Assembly (NCBI GenBank): GCA_023213395.1 | Contig: CM041465.1 | Coordinates: 114,893,741 to 114,957,740, forward strand | Length of the DNA: 64,000 nt | Direction of reading: 5' to 3' | Origin: Cycas panzhihuaensis | Taxonomy: Eukaryota; Cycadophyta | Shown: one piece after another, positions 1 to 12,311 of the stretch | How positions within the stretch are numbered: position 1 is the stretch's first letter | Layout: the number at the start of each line of letters is the position of its first letter | Program-made: the position numbers and the translations under genes | Notes under the pieces: generated by a model | Told to the model about the DNA's origin: nothing | Seen by the model: the letters and a program-made list of their open reading frames with translations, nothing else | Database searches by the model: none

Positions 1-66
1 GCAAGCACAATATAAACCACAATGGGTGAAAATATGGTTCAAATCCATGTTATAGGCATAAACCCT

Positions 67-174
67 CAAACACAAAGGTAAATAAATGGATCATGGTGAT
101 GCCAAACATAAAGGTAAATAAATAGATAATGATGATGGCAAACATAAAGGTAAATAAATAGATCATGGTGATCG
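67..174. repeat. Tandem repeat, three copies of a 36-bp unit
   Basis: Three successive units start near 67, 103 and 139. Each contains CAAACAYAAAGGTAAATAAA followed by a GATMATGRTGAT-type tail, and the copies differ at only a few positions. No coding role is visible. Confidence 0.85.
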
Positions 175-1550
175 CAGATGCACACGATCTCATGTAGACA
201 AAATCTTATGGCATAAAAGATCACAAACTAGTGGTACAACTTGGATGGAAACTGTAGATGGTAGACCAAATAGGTTAATGAACTCAAATAGGAGTAAACA
301 AAAATAAAAAGCTTCTTGGTAGAATAGAATGACTGTAAGGTACAACTTCCAGTTACGTATACACAAATTGAAACAGAAATCTTTAGGTAATACATGAGTC
401 ACCTCACCTCACACATCAATATAACAACATAGTGATAATATTTGCATAAGTACAATAATATGTAAAATGGCAATGATCACAAACTAGACCACATAAGACA
501 ACACACTGTGAATAATAGGTAAGACAAGCCCATGGTAGGGTTTTCACCATAACAAGCAAATATGCAATGATCTCCATGACAACAAATAAAGTCACTAATA
601 AAGCCTCGCCTCATAACATTGAATGGTACTATAAATGAGAACAAACAAAAATAAACCAAAGTTCTTAAAGGAATGAAATGGACTCGAATGGGTTCTTATG
701 TCTTCAATGAAATGGGATATAAATAGGTTAGGTATAAGTGCAAACATCAATAGAGCTTCTAACATAATGATCAAACTTACAAACCAAATTTTTCTTTTTC
801 ATTATAGCTCTAATACCATATAGTAAAATAAAATTAATAAAAAATAATATTGCACCAATAAAAATAAATAAACACTAGGATCATAATGGTACCCTTAAGG
901 TACCTTAACTTAGATTAATACCATAAGAACATTATTGCATTAATATATGAATATGATACATTATGTATTTATAATATACAACTTGGCTATGTGTGGGATC
1001 CACCCAAAATACCAACATCATAATAAAATTAATTTTATAAATATACATTACCACATTTGCCTCGTGAAGCATGAATAAAAGTACTCTAACTAGAACATCA
1101 TAAATCCCATGAAGTCTCACATTTAATATTTAAGATAATATTTATGCCATGCCACCTCCATTAGAACACCTTAGGCTTGGTCTCATAACTTTTGCACCCT
1201 TGTGAGGAGAGCATGCAACCAATATATGCCAATATTACATGATGTGATGCCCAATATGACTAAAGGGGAAATACCCAACACCAAAGGATACTAATCCTCA
1301 ACTAACTACTCTTGATTTTGCTACTATATATCCTAAAGTTGATCCATGCCAATATTCAAACATATTTGCCATTGCAACACTAACTACAATGGTCTCACAC
1401 CACCATGATATGGTTTATTCTCATTGCAAAATCTATAAACTCAATCATTATGCACTAACTACCATTCAATTATAATGTCTCTAACCATATGACAATGGGA
1501 CCCTTCTCCAACACATAACTATTAGTCAAAGACTCTAATCTCCAAAAGTT
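175..1550. other. AT-rich stretch without a recognisable gene
   Basis: Only short open frames occur here, with no known domain. The sequence is AT-rich, with short A or T runs. The only structured signal is the possible minus-strand primer-binding motif at 807-818. Confidence 0.5.
807..1280 (-). repeat. Possible minus-strand LTR plus primer-binding site, very tentative
   Basis: On the minus strand 807-818 reads TGGTATTAGAGC, one base from the initiator-Met primer-binding site that is intact elsewhere in this window. If real, the LTR lies to its right. A TGTTGGGTATTTCC start at about 1280 (minus strand) would fit. No partner LTR and no coding sequence were found, so this may be a truncated copy or chance. 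Confidence 0.25.
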
Positions 1551-1895
1551 TGTTAATCATATTATTATCGTTAATGCTCATCACCCTGCTCCTACCTTTA
1601 CCACATGTGAATGCACACATGTTAAGGTAAGTTAGGTAAGGTTAAATTTATATTCAGTTAAGTATTATTTTATTATTGTTTAAATTTTGGAGGTTGAGGA
1701 GGTTTTTCTCCCCCCTCACAACTATATATTATCGGGGTTATTCAACCTTGGTATCTTTAGACACCACCAACATTTGGATATTTGATGTACTCTTTTAATA
1801 TGGATTGAATAATATGATATTTGTCTTATGTTTCTCATGATGGATTAGTATGTGCATACCCACTTCGCTCTGCATTCTAATTTAATTTTCCAACA
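1551..1895 (+). repeat. E1 5' LTR
   Basis: Matches 5103-5435 over almost its full length, from TTAATGCTC to the CAACA end, with scattered substitutions. The first 20 bases are diverged (TGTTAATCAT), so the start could also be placed near 1571. The end at CAACA is fixed by the primer-binding site two bases later. Confidence 0.8.
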
Positions 1896-1897
1896 TA

Positions 1898-1909
1898 TGG
1901 TATCAGAGC
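1898..1909 (+). other. E1 primer-binding site (initiator Met tRNA)
   Basis: TGGTATCAGAGC, the canonical complement to the 3' end of initiator-Met tRNA, two bases downstream of the LTR end. Confidence 0.85.
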
Positions 1910-4386
1910 ATAGATCCTGGCTCACATTTGGTATCAAAGAGAGTGTGGTTTAGTGGACATGGGTTACAAAACTACTCCATGGTTGTTTTGGTACAAAGTA
2001 ATATTATTTTGATTAAGAGTTTTAGACTATAGAGAAATTCAATGATATTTTTTAATATATTTCATTATACTATGTTGTTTTTCATTGTTCATTTTTTTAA
2101 CCATTGGTGGTCATTTCAGAACTAGTTGGTGCACCTCCTACATTGTTCAGAACCATAGCATATGACTATTTGTTTTGATCACAACTGAGTCATCTAGCTG
2201 CTGGAATAGATCTCACCTTTTTGTGTTAATTATGTTGAGAGATATTGCTCCTAGAGTCAGCATATATCTATTTTAAGCTTATTTTGGTCTAGAGCCTCGT
2301 TCTAACTCTATAGGCAACCATTCCTTGTGAAATTTTACTAGCTTTGAGCCACTAGACATATCTAGTTATGTTTCAAATTTTGCGAGGATCTATATATGCA
2401 ATGAGAAGTTTAAGTCATCAGAACCTCTATATCCAGGTTTTTTCCTCATTTCTTCTTCATTCTTTTATTTAAAACTTTTTTTTTTTTTGAATTTTTTTTA
2501 TGATTTATGCCTATGAAGTTGGGCATCCCTATTCTATTATAAAAGTAAAAGATATTTGATCACTATTTAGTGATCGTCCTCCCTAGATTTCATCTCAATT
2601 CTCAAATATATCATTGCCTAGTCCTCCATGTATGTCATTGTATAACCGATTAAAAATGGGTTTAAAATCATTATGTTGATTAGCTTTTAGCTCGATCTGA
2701 CTCTATACTTGAGTCCACACCTCGGTGATTCTCATCCCTACAATTTCTAAATTGTCATTTGGTCTCTGTTTGGTGATTTTCTCACCTCTACATCATCGCA
2801 AAGGTCATGCAGCCATAGCCTTTCTTAAAAATTTGATCTTTTTTATATTGTTTCATTATTAAATCAATTTGATTTATTAGTTAAGGTTTCTAAAGTTATA
2901 AAGACATTTAATTATTGTTAAACATATTTCAAATCTAAGTTTAAAAAGGGTATTAGCCCCCTTCACTTAGCCCCTAGTTTGCTTTGCATGTGACCTTGGT
3001 CTTCAGCTAATTAAGAGCTATTTTCATTTTTTTTTTAAGAGATTTCTTTCACCTCTTGTGCTTTCATCAATAGACAAGCGTTTACTAAGTGTTTAAGGTC
3101 TAGTGCTCTTGTAGAGATCTGTGTTGTGGTTTAAATCCACCCCATACAACTGTGCACCTAATTTTTAAAAAGGGGCTACTTTATTTTATTAAAGTTTTCT
3201 TTATATTTTTCCTCAAACAGACACTTTCACATTTAATAGCATAACTCATCAATGGCATATCAGTTTTTAGTGAAACTAGTCTCATTGGGACTATATTTTA
3301 GAGCACTACAATGTCAAATCATTACTTGTGAAAATTGAGATTGTTTTGGCTAAGTTTTAATTGGTCAAAGTGATCCCTCTTTTTTCAGTTATTATCTTAT
3401 TAGCCATAAAGAGGCTTGCTTACATTTTCTGCAATAACTTTATCATATCAACTCCATTTTTCGAACTGTCAGATTCGTTGGAAAGATATTTTAGAGTACT
3501 ATAAGTTAGAATTAATTTTATTATATTTTGACATCATTTTGTATGTTTTTAAAGTTAATCAACTTGAGCTTCATGTTCAGCCCTAGCTAGGCTTATTTTA
3601 TAACTTTTTTGAATATTTCATTATTTCAAAAGATTATATTTGACATATTATTTATTGTTAATTGATTCTTAGAGTTATTATCAGCCTTTGTATATACTCT
3701 AGGTTGTTTTGTAGTTAATTGATATCGTTTTTAGCACCTTGATCTTAAAGTAACCAAAGTAGTGCAAAATCGACAAATGAGTACTATCTACATTGAATCT
3801 ATTTTATTTCTTATATTATTAAATGAATACATATAGTTTCCTAGTATTTTTATTACTTTGAGTATAGATTCTACTTATAAATTTCAAGTTTCATATGGTT
3901 ATTCTTGATTTATAAAGAAATAATTTGGCATTCATATTATCTTGCACACTAGACAAGAAATCATCTTATTTTTCTATCAAAGGCCTTTATTCCTTTTTTT
4001 TAACTTGAAAGCTATAAAGTTTAGTTTCAAAATTCATTAATTATTCATTTGTCTAAAAAGCTAATTGACATTTAAAGCATTAAATGATTTCTTATTACAT
4101 TACATCCAAAATGAGCATATAGTTTCTTGTCTTTTCTACAAATATATCAATTTGAAAGAACTAGCTTACATACTAACTTATGTTCCTTGGATTATTTGAA
4201 GAAAAAGAGCATCTTTGATTCAAAGAAAGTTTGTAGCACATTTTTATTTAAAGGAATAAAAGTATATTGATCACCTTTTACTTATAATAATTGTGACTTT
4301 ATAAAGTCTTTCATCATACTTACATTTGAAGATTACTCATTCATTAAAAGCCATATTTCTGGTCATTTACTAAAGCTCTTTACATA
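1910..4386 (+). other. E1 long untranslated leader
   Basis: About 2.5 kb between primer-binding site and gag start. It is T-rich with no frame of note and no known domain. Long leaders also precede gag in E2 and E8. No similarity to other parts of the window was clear by eye. Confidence 0.55.
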
Positions 4387-5070
4387 ATGGCATTGTATCC
4401 AAGTAATATTAATTTTCCAATATTTGGTGGTAATGATTTTTAACTTTAGAGGACCATTATGAAAGCATACCTAATCTCAAATAACCTTTGGAAGTATATC
4501 AAGGACAGATACAAACCAAATAATAAAGAAAACTTGAAAAGGGACAATAAAGCCCTTGTACTTTTATTTTGTAGCATCAATGATAATGTATTTTCTAACG
4601 TTTTAGAAATGACTACATCTCAATCTGTATAGAATACATTATATTTGTTTTATGGGGGAGATTCCCTAGATCTTAATATTACTAAATACATTGATGATAT
4701 TTTTCTTATGAGGTAGATGGTAGAGTAGTTAGCATATGAAGAAAAGTCTAATGCTTCTTATACTAGTATAGTTTTCAATGAAAATAATGATGCTAATATC
4801 ACATTTGATAAGATGTTATGTATCATGAACTGAACTTAAGTGAAAGTCAAAGATCACAACAAAGTCGTTTCCATTCATTCAAATTAAGCTATATCTACAA
4901 CACCTACTTGGAAGCTACTCTCACTACATAATATTAGAGAGACACATTTTGTTGAAAGAATGATAAAGCAAGTTATTATTAACTACATTAAGCATATTGA
5001 CTATCAAGCTAAAGGATAAGTTTTCAAAGTTATTTTCAAGTACAAGTACCACAAATTCAAGGAGAAATAA
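4387..5070 (+). pseudogene. E1 gag-like frame, 227 codons with nine internal stops
   Basis: A single reading frame runs from ATG 4387 to a final TAA at 5068 without any insertion or deletion. It is interrupted by stops at 4441, 4447, 4630, 4714, 4726, 4831, 4837, 4885 and 5017. The first 110 codons follow the copia gag pattern: an FGGND motif, then RTIMKAYLISNNLW, then KRDNKALVLLFCSINDNVF. Several stops stand where Trp or Gln is expected (4447 and 4630 for Trp; 4714 and 4726 for Gln). The last 70 codons are Lys/Tyr-rich and unlike a normal gag C-terminus, with no zinc knuckle. The frame ends about 20 bases before the purine tract. Confidence 0.75.
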
Positions 5071-5087
5071 AGAATGATGGTGATGAA

Positions 5088-5102
5088 TATTAAGGGAGAG
5101 TT
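5088..5102 (+). other. E1 polypurine tract
   Basis: ATTAAGGGAGAG immediately before the 3' LTR, the expected place for plus-strand priming. Confidence 0.65.
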
Positions 5103-5435
5103 TTTTAGGGTTAATGCTCGTCACCCCACTCCCACCTTTAGTACATGTGAATGTATATATGTTAAGGTAAATTAGGTAAGGTTAATTTTATATTTTGTTA
5201 AGTATTATTTTATTTTTCTTTGAATTTTAGAGGTTGAGAAGGTTTCCCTCCTCCCTCACAACTATATATTATCAGAGTTATTCAACCTTGGTGTCTTTAG
5301 ACACCACCAACATTTAGATATTTGATATACTCTTTCAATATGGATTGAACAATATGATATTTATCTCATGTTTCTCATGATGAATTAGTATGTGCATACT
5401 TGCTTTGTTTTATATTCCGATTTATTTTTCCAATA
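5103..5435 (+). repeat. E1 3' LTR
   Basis: Direct copy of the 5' LTR. The start is inferred from TTTTAGGGTTAATGCTC, probably a mutated TGTTAGGG. The end is CAATA where the 5' copy has CAACA. Confidence 0.8.
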
Positions 5436-7450
5436 CACATAAAGATGGGTGTCAAACTCACCCACCACTCTAGTTCCACATAATAGCCAATCATGATTCA
5501 CTAAAGTATAATGCTTCTATATTATGCTAATTTGATAAAATCTATAATGTTAATCATAACATTGGTCAATCTAATAATAAAGGTTGACTCATAACATTAT
5601 GCTCCCACCGTGGAAGATGAGCATCTGTGATCAATTTGACCACGATGTATCAACTCAAACTCATACACCAAAATTAAATCAATCTTGCTTGAGTTTAATT
5701 GCTAATCTATGACATGGTATCAACTCACATTTGCCAACATATATTTGCATGGATCAAATGATCTATTATGTATATCTACACTCAACCACCCCTTGACCAC
5801 CAATCCTATGTTGTACCAAATATAGTGTCGATGGGCTGAACACATAAGAGGTTGGTCTAGTTAGTCATGAACATCATCATTATGGATTAGGTTATACGAT
5901 CAATAATTGCTCTATCTTCATGAGTGCAGCAGACATACACTATCTACCAACCACTCTAGATCAAACTTCATAATATTCAATTAATAATTTTGGTCACCAA
6001 AGATAATTCAAAAATATACTTTACTCTATGATTAACTTGATGGATTGTAAGAACCATAAAAATATCTTTGCTTCCTGCACACCATAAACTTGTTAGTCTA
6101 ACACTACAAGCAACTATAATTTTTTTTATATTAAAGTGTTCCCCTTATAGAAGTAAACCATCTAATTGCACATCTTTAAATCAAGCTTCAATATAAAGTG
6201 CCATCATCTAACTAATCCAAAGTCTTTGTAAGATACATTAACACCAACTCCAAATAAGTGATAATTATAAGAAAACATACAACACCAAGCATAATTATTA
6301 CCCACTACAACTTAGCCCATTAACCAACAAACTTCATATTCTCCATTTAATAACCTCCATATTCCTTGTAGACTAAAACAAACTTTCAAAGAAGTAGGTG
6401 TAAGGATGGTTAACCAACACATCTTTGAATAGAATTAAACAATTTAATTTGCCCAATAAAGGTTGCCTTTATACTATTAGGCCCTTGGAAACATTGAGGT
6501 GCGTTAACAAAATTAAACAAATCAAGCTTAGAGCCAAAGTGAAAGCACCCATATCCCTGTTAACATACTATTTTTTAATGTTAGTCATCTATAAATGAAA
6601 TATTATATATACTTTGATGTATTATATATAATGCAACTTATTTTTCATTTATAAAATGCATTGTTTAATAAAATTAACTCACCCTGCTTATAAGGTCCAT
6701 AAAAGCATTTTAAAAAGTTAATATCTTATATATATAATAATGTTAAGTTATATTCATCTAAAAGTATATTTGCTAATGTGGATTATTAATATAGTTAATA
6801 TTTAATATTTATTTAATGTTTCTAGTATTTGACAAAACATGAAGCATTCATAAATAACAGAGGAAGTTATTTTATGAAATCATATTATGCATAAAAAAAA
6901 ATTCTTAAATAAATATTGTAAATACTTATTTATTTTTATTATAATAAATGAGAAATAGATGTATTTAAAAAATTAACCATTTATTTGTATAGTTACTCTA
7001 AAGAAATATATTATAAAATAAGTGACTTTTTAATATAGGCATATTATTTTCTTTGATTATTTATAACATGCAATGTCACAAGGTTTTTTAAAATACTATT
7101 AATTTTTAAAATACTTATTTTGTTAGATGGTTATTCAATTTAAAATTACATAATTTTTAAAGAATTATGATATAATATTTTATTGAATCTTTTTTACTCT
7201 AATATAATATTGTCACTTGATATGTTAAAGAAATATTGAAGAAAAATCATAAAACATTGAATTTAAACTTTCAAATAATAACAACCTTGATTTTTGTTTT
7301 TTGAGCTTCATCCTAAGGTATTTGCAAGTGGTGTGGTTGTTTATTTGTATTATATTTTTGGGCATTACTTAGTTAATGGATTTGGCTCAAGTCTTTTTAT
7401 TTACTTCAGTGGTTGGTACCTAGTATATAAGTTGCTTGGGAGATGGTTTA
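5436..7450. other. Intergenic DNA flanking E2, extremely AT-rich in its second half
   Basis: No coding domain, LTR or primer-binding site recognised. From about 6560 to 7290 the sequence is very AT-rich with long runs of T and A. The last five bases, GTTTA (7446-7450), are one half of the E2 target duplication. An open frame at 7294-7536 runs into the LTR and has no recognisable product. Confidence 0.5.
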
Positions 7451-7835
7451 TGTTAAAACTATGTAATACCTCCTCCATTTCTTCACATCTTTGTAATCTA
7501 ATGTTTATATTATGCATTAATAGACTCTTGATGTAATTAAATTATATTTAATAGTAAGGTAGGGTCCACCTCTTGTGCCATTAAGTTAGCCTATCAAATT
7601 ATATGTTAATGTTGGTAGATGGCTATAAATAATGGCCCACACGTTTGTACATCACATTTGATTTAATCTTATGCAGAAGCTTTACCCGATAGAGAGCCTA
7701 CGATGTAACGAATTCACCCCCAAACTTGTCGGTCTATTTATTGTGTTATTTGAATGTTTCCTTTGAATATTTTAGTTATTTAGCATGATATACTTAGATT
7801 AGCGCACATGTATTTAGATTCTCTCATTTTTATCA
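7451..7835 (+). repeat. E2 5' LTR
   Basis: 385 bp, from TGTTAAAACTATG to TTTTTATCA. Aligns end to end with 21406-21788. It is preceded by GTTTA and followed directly by the primer-binding site. Confidence 0.93.
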
Positions 7836-7847
7836 TGGTATAAGAGC
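7836..7847 (+). other. E2 primer-binding site
   Basis: TGGTATAAGAGC, one mismatch from the initiator-Met consensus, abutting the LTR end. Confidence 0.85.
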
Positions 7848-9765
7848 TTGCATGTGCTTAATTTGAAGTATTTTTGGTGATTTAAAGCTCATTTGCTCTG
7901 TTTCTTTCATGTTTTGGCAAAAAATCTAAGTTTTGTATAGTGATGGAGCAAAAATGAAGTTGGTTACAATTGATTACAACCTCTTACAGCAGATTTTTTC
8001 GCCTGTTTGCATTCATCTAGTGTTTTTTATCAAAGTTGTTGAAGAAACATAAGAAAAATCACATTTTTTAATCATTACAACTTTACTGTTAATCATTTCT
8101 ACTTGCTAGAGCTTCTCTAGTGCTTGAGGTAGCCTTGCACCCTGTCTTATTACTTGTTAGAGGAGATTTGAGGCAGTTTTTGGGTTTATTTAGCTTTATT
8201 TCACTCGTTTTGGCTTACACAGAACCTAGGACTTCAACAATGTTGTTTTCTCAAACCAGAGCCTCTTTTCATAATATGTCACCTCTAGTGGCTACATTTG
8301 TATCCAATGCCCCCCCCTTTGAATTTTCGTCTCAATTGGAGTCCATTTGGTTAGGTTTCAGAGCTCCTGAAGCTCCACGGGGCTCACACATAACCTTCAC
8401 GTTAACATTTTTTCAAAAATTTTCTTTTTTCTAACTAGAGTCTTCACTTTAGTCATCTAAAATTAAATCAAACCTAATTTTGGAGCTCAAATCCACTAAA
8501 GCCCCCTTCATTTGATCATATTCAAACCCCATATGACCTCATTAAGTAACTTAAAGCATGGGCTTCAAATGTCATTTAACTATATTTGATTATTTTTAAC
8601 TTTACAAAAAATATTTAGACATTTTTAATAATATTTCAAGTCTGCTAGCCCCCTAGCAGCATTAGCAGGTGGTCAGATGCAAACTTCAAGTGATTGAGGG
8701 CTAATTTAGAGGGGGCTTAACCCCATTTTTCACTTATTTTTTAGGCATAGAGAGTTACCTACGATGTTTCTGCGATATCTCCTCAACTGTGTAATGTCTT
8801 GCGAACCGTTTGAAGCATCAGAAAGTATATTCAAAGCTCAATAGCTTAGAATTAAATTGAGTTAGATTTTGAGCTGATTTGTAGGAGATATTAGCTATGC
8901 AATTAATGTTTATGTTTGAGTTATTTAAGCCTTGTTTTTTAAAATTTGAAGATGTTTTTCAGTTTCTTTGAGGTTCTTTTGCTAGATTAGGTTATGGCTT
9001 ATCTTTTTAAGTTGTTTAATTCTAATTTTTAAGGCTAATTAGTACACAATGATGTCTCATATATAGGTGCTACTCTTAGAAGGTTGAAAAAGTTTACTCT
9101 TAAAGCTTGGCCCATCAAGAGCTTTCTCAACCTACTCTTATCATTTTAATTTACCTTTATTTTATGTTCGTCTCATTTATTGATTTAAAAGGAACCTCTT
9201 GTGTGTAAGAAACTCACTTAAAAAATCAAAATTTCACATTAAAAATATAACTCCCAAATTGAACCCCCATTTCTAGCCTTGCAAAGTGAACAATTAGGAC
9301 CCTGAAGTTACCACCACGTACACACCCTTGGCTTACTCATATTGGATGAGGAACGTCATTGGCTATTAGGTGTATTAGGTGATAGGTTGAGATGGAGACC
9401 CTATCTTTTAGAGTTTAGAGACCAAGCTAAACTTAGGGGGTGAGTTCTTTCATTTGTAAGTTCTCATTGCTAGATCTATCATTTGGTATAAGATTGGTAT
9501 AGGTGGAGAAACAAATCAGGGAGGTCTCAGAACCTTCTTTGCAACCCACGTACTAAGGTATATTAAGCCCTTGAGCTCACATACTAGTATATCAGGTCCC
9601 TTGTTTACTACTTGTGGGTAGGCGCCATTAGATAGGATATTAACTAAGAGCTTTCTTAGAGATCCTTAGCCTTTGAATTCTAGATTAAAAACCACTTAGG
9701 TAGATTAGTACCTTATCATACAAAAACTTTAAAGACATAAAATCAAATATAAAAACCTTTTAAAC
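7848..9765 (+). other. E2 untranslated leader
   Basis: About 1.9 kb between primer-binding site and gag ATG. An open frame at 8120-8434 has no known domain and is probably fortuitous. Confidence 0.6.
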
Positions 9766-11113
9766 ATGGCATCAAAAATGCTTCTTTCAAATCCCATTAA
9801 ATTTAATGGGATAAATATCTTTATACCTTAGAAGAAGCAAGTCAAAAACTTGCTTATCATGAATGAATTTTAGGCCTACGTTAATAGGGATATACTTCTT
9901 CTTGTTCCTACACTAAACCTTAATAATTCTACTAAAACAATCCCACTAGCTCTAGTAGCCTTAGCAAACTTCAAAGTTAAGGATTAACATAGCATTACCC
10001 TTCCTCCACTTGGTATTTGAAGACCAAGTGGATCAAAATATCGAAATCGCACAAACATCTTATGAAGCATGGAAAATACTTTATACCCTATATCAGAGAA
10101 AAGATAAATCTAGATATTTGACATTTAAAGTTTGTCTATTTACTATGCCCTTTTTCTAAAAATATTACCAATCATTAATTGAAGTAAAAATAATTCAAAA
10201 CTAGTTGATTATCCTCAGTAAGCCACCTTCTGATCACAACTTAATTTCTAGTATCATTAACATTCTACCTATTGAATACAACTGCTTCATATCAAAGCTA
10301 CATGACAATTACTCCAAGATAGACTTTATAACCTTTGAAGGGCTCTTACTTCAAGAGAAGAATATTCTTAACTGACTAGGGGTGACATTGACATATGACT
10401 TAACTCCTGCCTTTATAACCTGAAACTCATAAAAAGGCAAGATTGTTAATAGAGTAGCCAAACAACTTAGTCAGTAATAAGACTTAGCTCAACACTTGGA
10501 CTCTCTCTCCATATCATAAGAGCCATATCAATAGTCAACTCAGCAGTAACTTGTTAATACCTCCTCCTCCTCCTATCTAACTTCGTAGTCTCAATAATTA
10601 TAACACCAACCACAGAGATAATCTCAAAAGAATCAGTGAGGCAAACCAAATGTCATCTACCTCAACTATGGCAAAACTGGACATCTGGCTATTGAATGTA
10701 GGAGATGGTAAGCTGATTTACAACTCTTACAGAACCAAGGAAGCTAAGCATATGGATCATTTTATTAATAACCACCCCTTATTTTTCAACAAGGAGCATC
10801 CTCATACCATCAAGAGGGTCCTCGTTATACTCAACAAAGACAAGGAGTTTCTTATCAATAAGGAGGACCATGCCCTCCTTAAGGAGTCCCTTTTCCATAA
10901 CAAGGAGGCCCTTATTATTAACAAGATGGTCTCATTCAACAACAAGAAGGCCTTTTCTACCCATAAGGGGGGCTATCATACCAATCTCAAGGCCAATTCT
11001 ATCAATAGAATTGGAATCCAAGGCCCACACAAGGATAAAGACCTCAAAACAGGCAACGATTCTTAAATAGAAATCAAAGGAACCAACATAATAATCAACA
11101 ACAAGCTAGAAAC
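9766..11113 (+). pseudogene. E2 gag remnant
   Basis: Starts at ATG 9766 (MASKMLLSNPIKFNGINIF), the usual copia gag opening, followed within a few codons by stops at Trp positions. The zinc knuckle near 10660-10715 keeps GKTGHLAIEC, but both leading cysteines of the Cys-x2-Cys part are now Tyr. The C-terminal part (10780-11060) is a Gln/Gly-rich repeat region in which several Gln codons have become TAA or TAG. A different frame through this region (10650-11066) happens to stay open but encodes no known domain. Particle assembly and RNA binding would be its family role; it cannot be functional here. Confidence 0.75.
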
Positions 11114-11509
11114 ATGGGAGATAGTCATGACTCCTCCTCCCATAACCTACTTTTTGTAGCATTGTCCTCACAGCTTAATGAGACCACATGGGTCCTTGAT
11201 TATGGTATAACAAGACATATGACAAGTTCAAAAAAGATGTTGGAAGAGACCCAACCAATCAACACTCAAGTGATCACATTTAGGGATAACTTGATTTACA
11301 GTACGACCAAAATTAGTATGGCACTAATAACATTAAAGGACTCTAATATTAGACACCACATAAGCAATGTGTTCCTTGTGCCCGATATGAAGATAAACCT
11401 ACTTTCCATCAGCCAAATGGATAAGCAGAATTTAGATGTCCTCTTTAGCCAAGGCATTTATAAAAATTACAAACCATATTATAGGCAAACTTGTAGCCAT
11501 GTGACATGA
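11114..11509 (+). pseudogene. E2 aspartic protease region
   Basis: Open frame of 131 codons with the copia protease signature at about 11189-11225, WVLDYGITRHMT. The catalytic Asp-Ser-Gly is altered to Asp-Tyr-Gly. The downstream segment with VFLVPDMKINLLSISQMDK is typical of the protease-to-integrase linker. The frame stops just before the pre-integrase zinc-binding region. Catalytically dead by sequence. Confidence 0.8.
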
Positions 11510-11826
11510 AGATGATGGTTTATACAGGCTAGATGGTGTCTCCCTTGCTACTAATCCATAATATGTGCCTTATTCCATGGCCAACTCAACTCAGTCTAAT
11601 AAGGGGAAGGATGTAATTAATGAAGAGTCCTCTTGCATACAAGAACTTAGAGAATGCTCCCATTCAAAAGATGATATGAGCACAAATAGTTCCAAAGGCC
11701 ACCTATGGCATCAATGCCTAGGTCATTTAAACATATAAAGCTTAAACCTCATATCTAGGTTCAAAATGGTACATGACCTACCTAAAATCAAGAGATACTG
11801 CAACATATGTGAGGCCTACCTAAAGG

Positions 11827-12311
11827 GAAAGCAACAAAGAGAAAATTTTCCTTCCAAGAATGCATGGAGAGCTCCACAACCACTCCTTAATGATAATTGC
11901 ACACCAATATAATAAGCAAATAACTTCAAAAGAGCACTTGTATTGTAATACCCTTCAAGGGGGTAACCTCCTAATTACATGCAATAACAATGATATTTAA
12001 GATACCCTACTCTAAGGATTATATAAATATATATATGGCTCTATACTTACTACACAACCTCCTTCTTATGCATGTGGGATATTACATGAATATATATAGT
12101 GCTCAATGACCACTACACAACCTTCTACTTATGCATGTGGGATATTAAGAAAAGGGGAAAAGTAGAAGAAATAAAAGATATAAGAGAGAGAAGAAGTAGA
12201 AGATATAAGAGAATATAAGAGGAGATAAGTTAAGGGTTGGATCCCTAATAGAAAGCAACAAAGAAAAATTTTCCCTTCCAAGAATGCATGGATAGCTCCA
12301 TAACCATTAAA
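11827..12311. repeat. Direct repeats of about 61-64 bp flanking an inserted sequence
   Basis: The segment beginning GAAAGCAACAAAGAGAAAAT at 11827-11890 recurs at 12251-12311 with a few substitutions and a 3-base gap. Both copies encode the same piece of integrase. The 360 bp between them are non-coding. A duplication this long is far from the 5 bp made by retroviral-type integrases. Confidence 0.85.
11891..12250 (-). repeat. LTR-like insertion of 360 bp inside the E2 integrase
   Basis: Read on the minus strand it starts TATTAGGGATCCAACCC (TGTTAGGG with one change) and ends AATTATCA, so it resembles a solo LTR. It contains TATATATAT-type and TTATATAATCC-type AT motifs and an internal duplication of about 30 bases (CACAACCTYCTNCTTATGCA at about 12053 and 12119). 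It could also be an unrelated insertion. Confidence 0.5.

Larger units (their letters stand above)
1551..5435 (+). mobile_element. E1: gag-only Ty1/copia-type LTR element
   Basis: Two direct LTR copies (about 1551-1895 and 5103-5435) enclose a consensus primer-binding site, a leader of about 2.5 kb, one gag-like frame and a purine tract. There is no protease, integrase, reverse transcriptase or RNase H anywhere inside. The LTRs differ at roughly a tenth of positions by eye, so the insertion is old. Flanking target duplications were not recognised. This architecture matches non-autonomous gag-only elements described in plants (TR-GAG type). Simple deletion of pol is the alternative. Confidence 0.8.

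Noticed and set aside
7294-7536. Open frame of 80 codons
   Set aside because: It runs from flanking DNA across the E2 LTR start at 7451, so it joins unrelated sequences. No domain.
8120-8434. Open frame of 104 codons in the E2 leader
   Set aside because: No known motif; lies between primer-binding site and gag where no gene is expected.
10870-11070. Overlapping open frame in E2 gag
   Set aside because: Shadow of the Gln/Gly-rich repeat region read in another frame.
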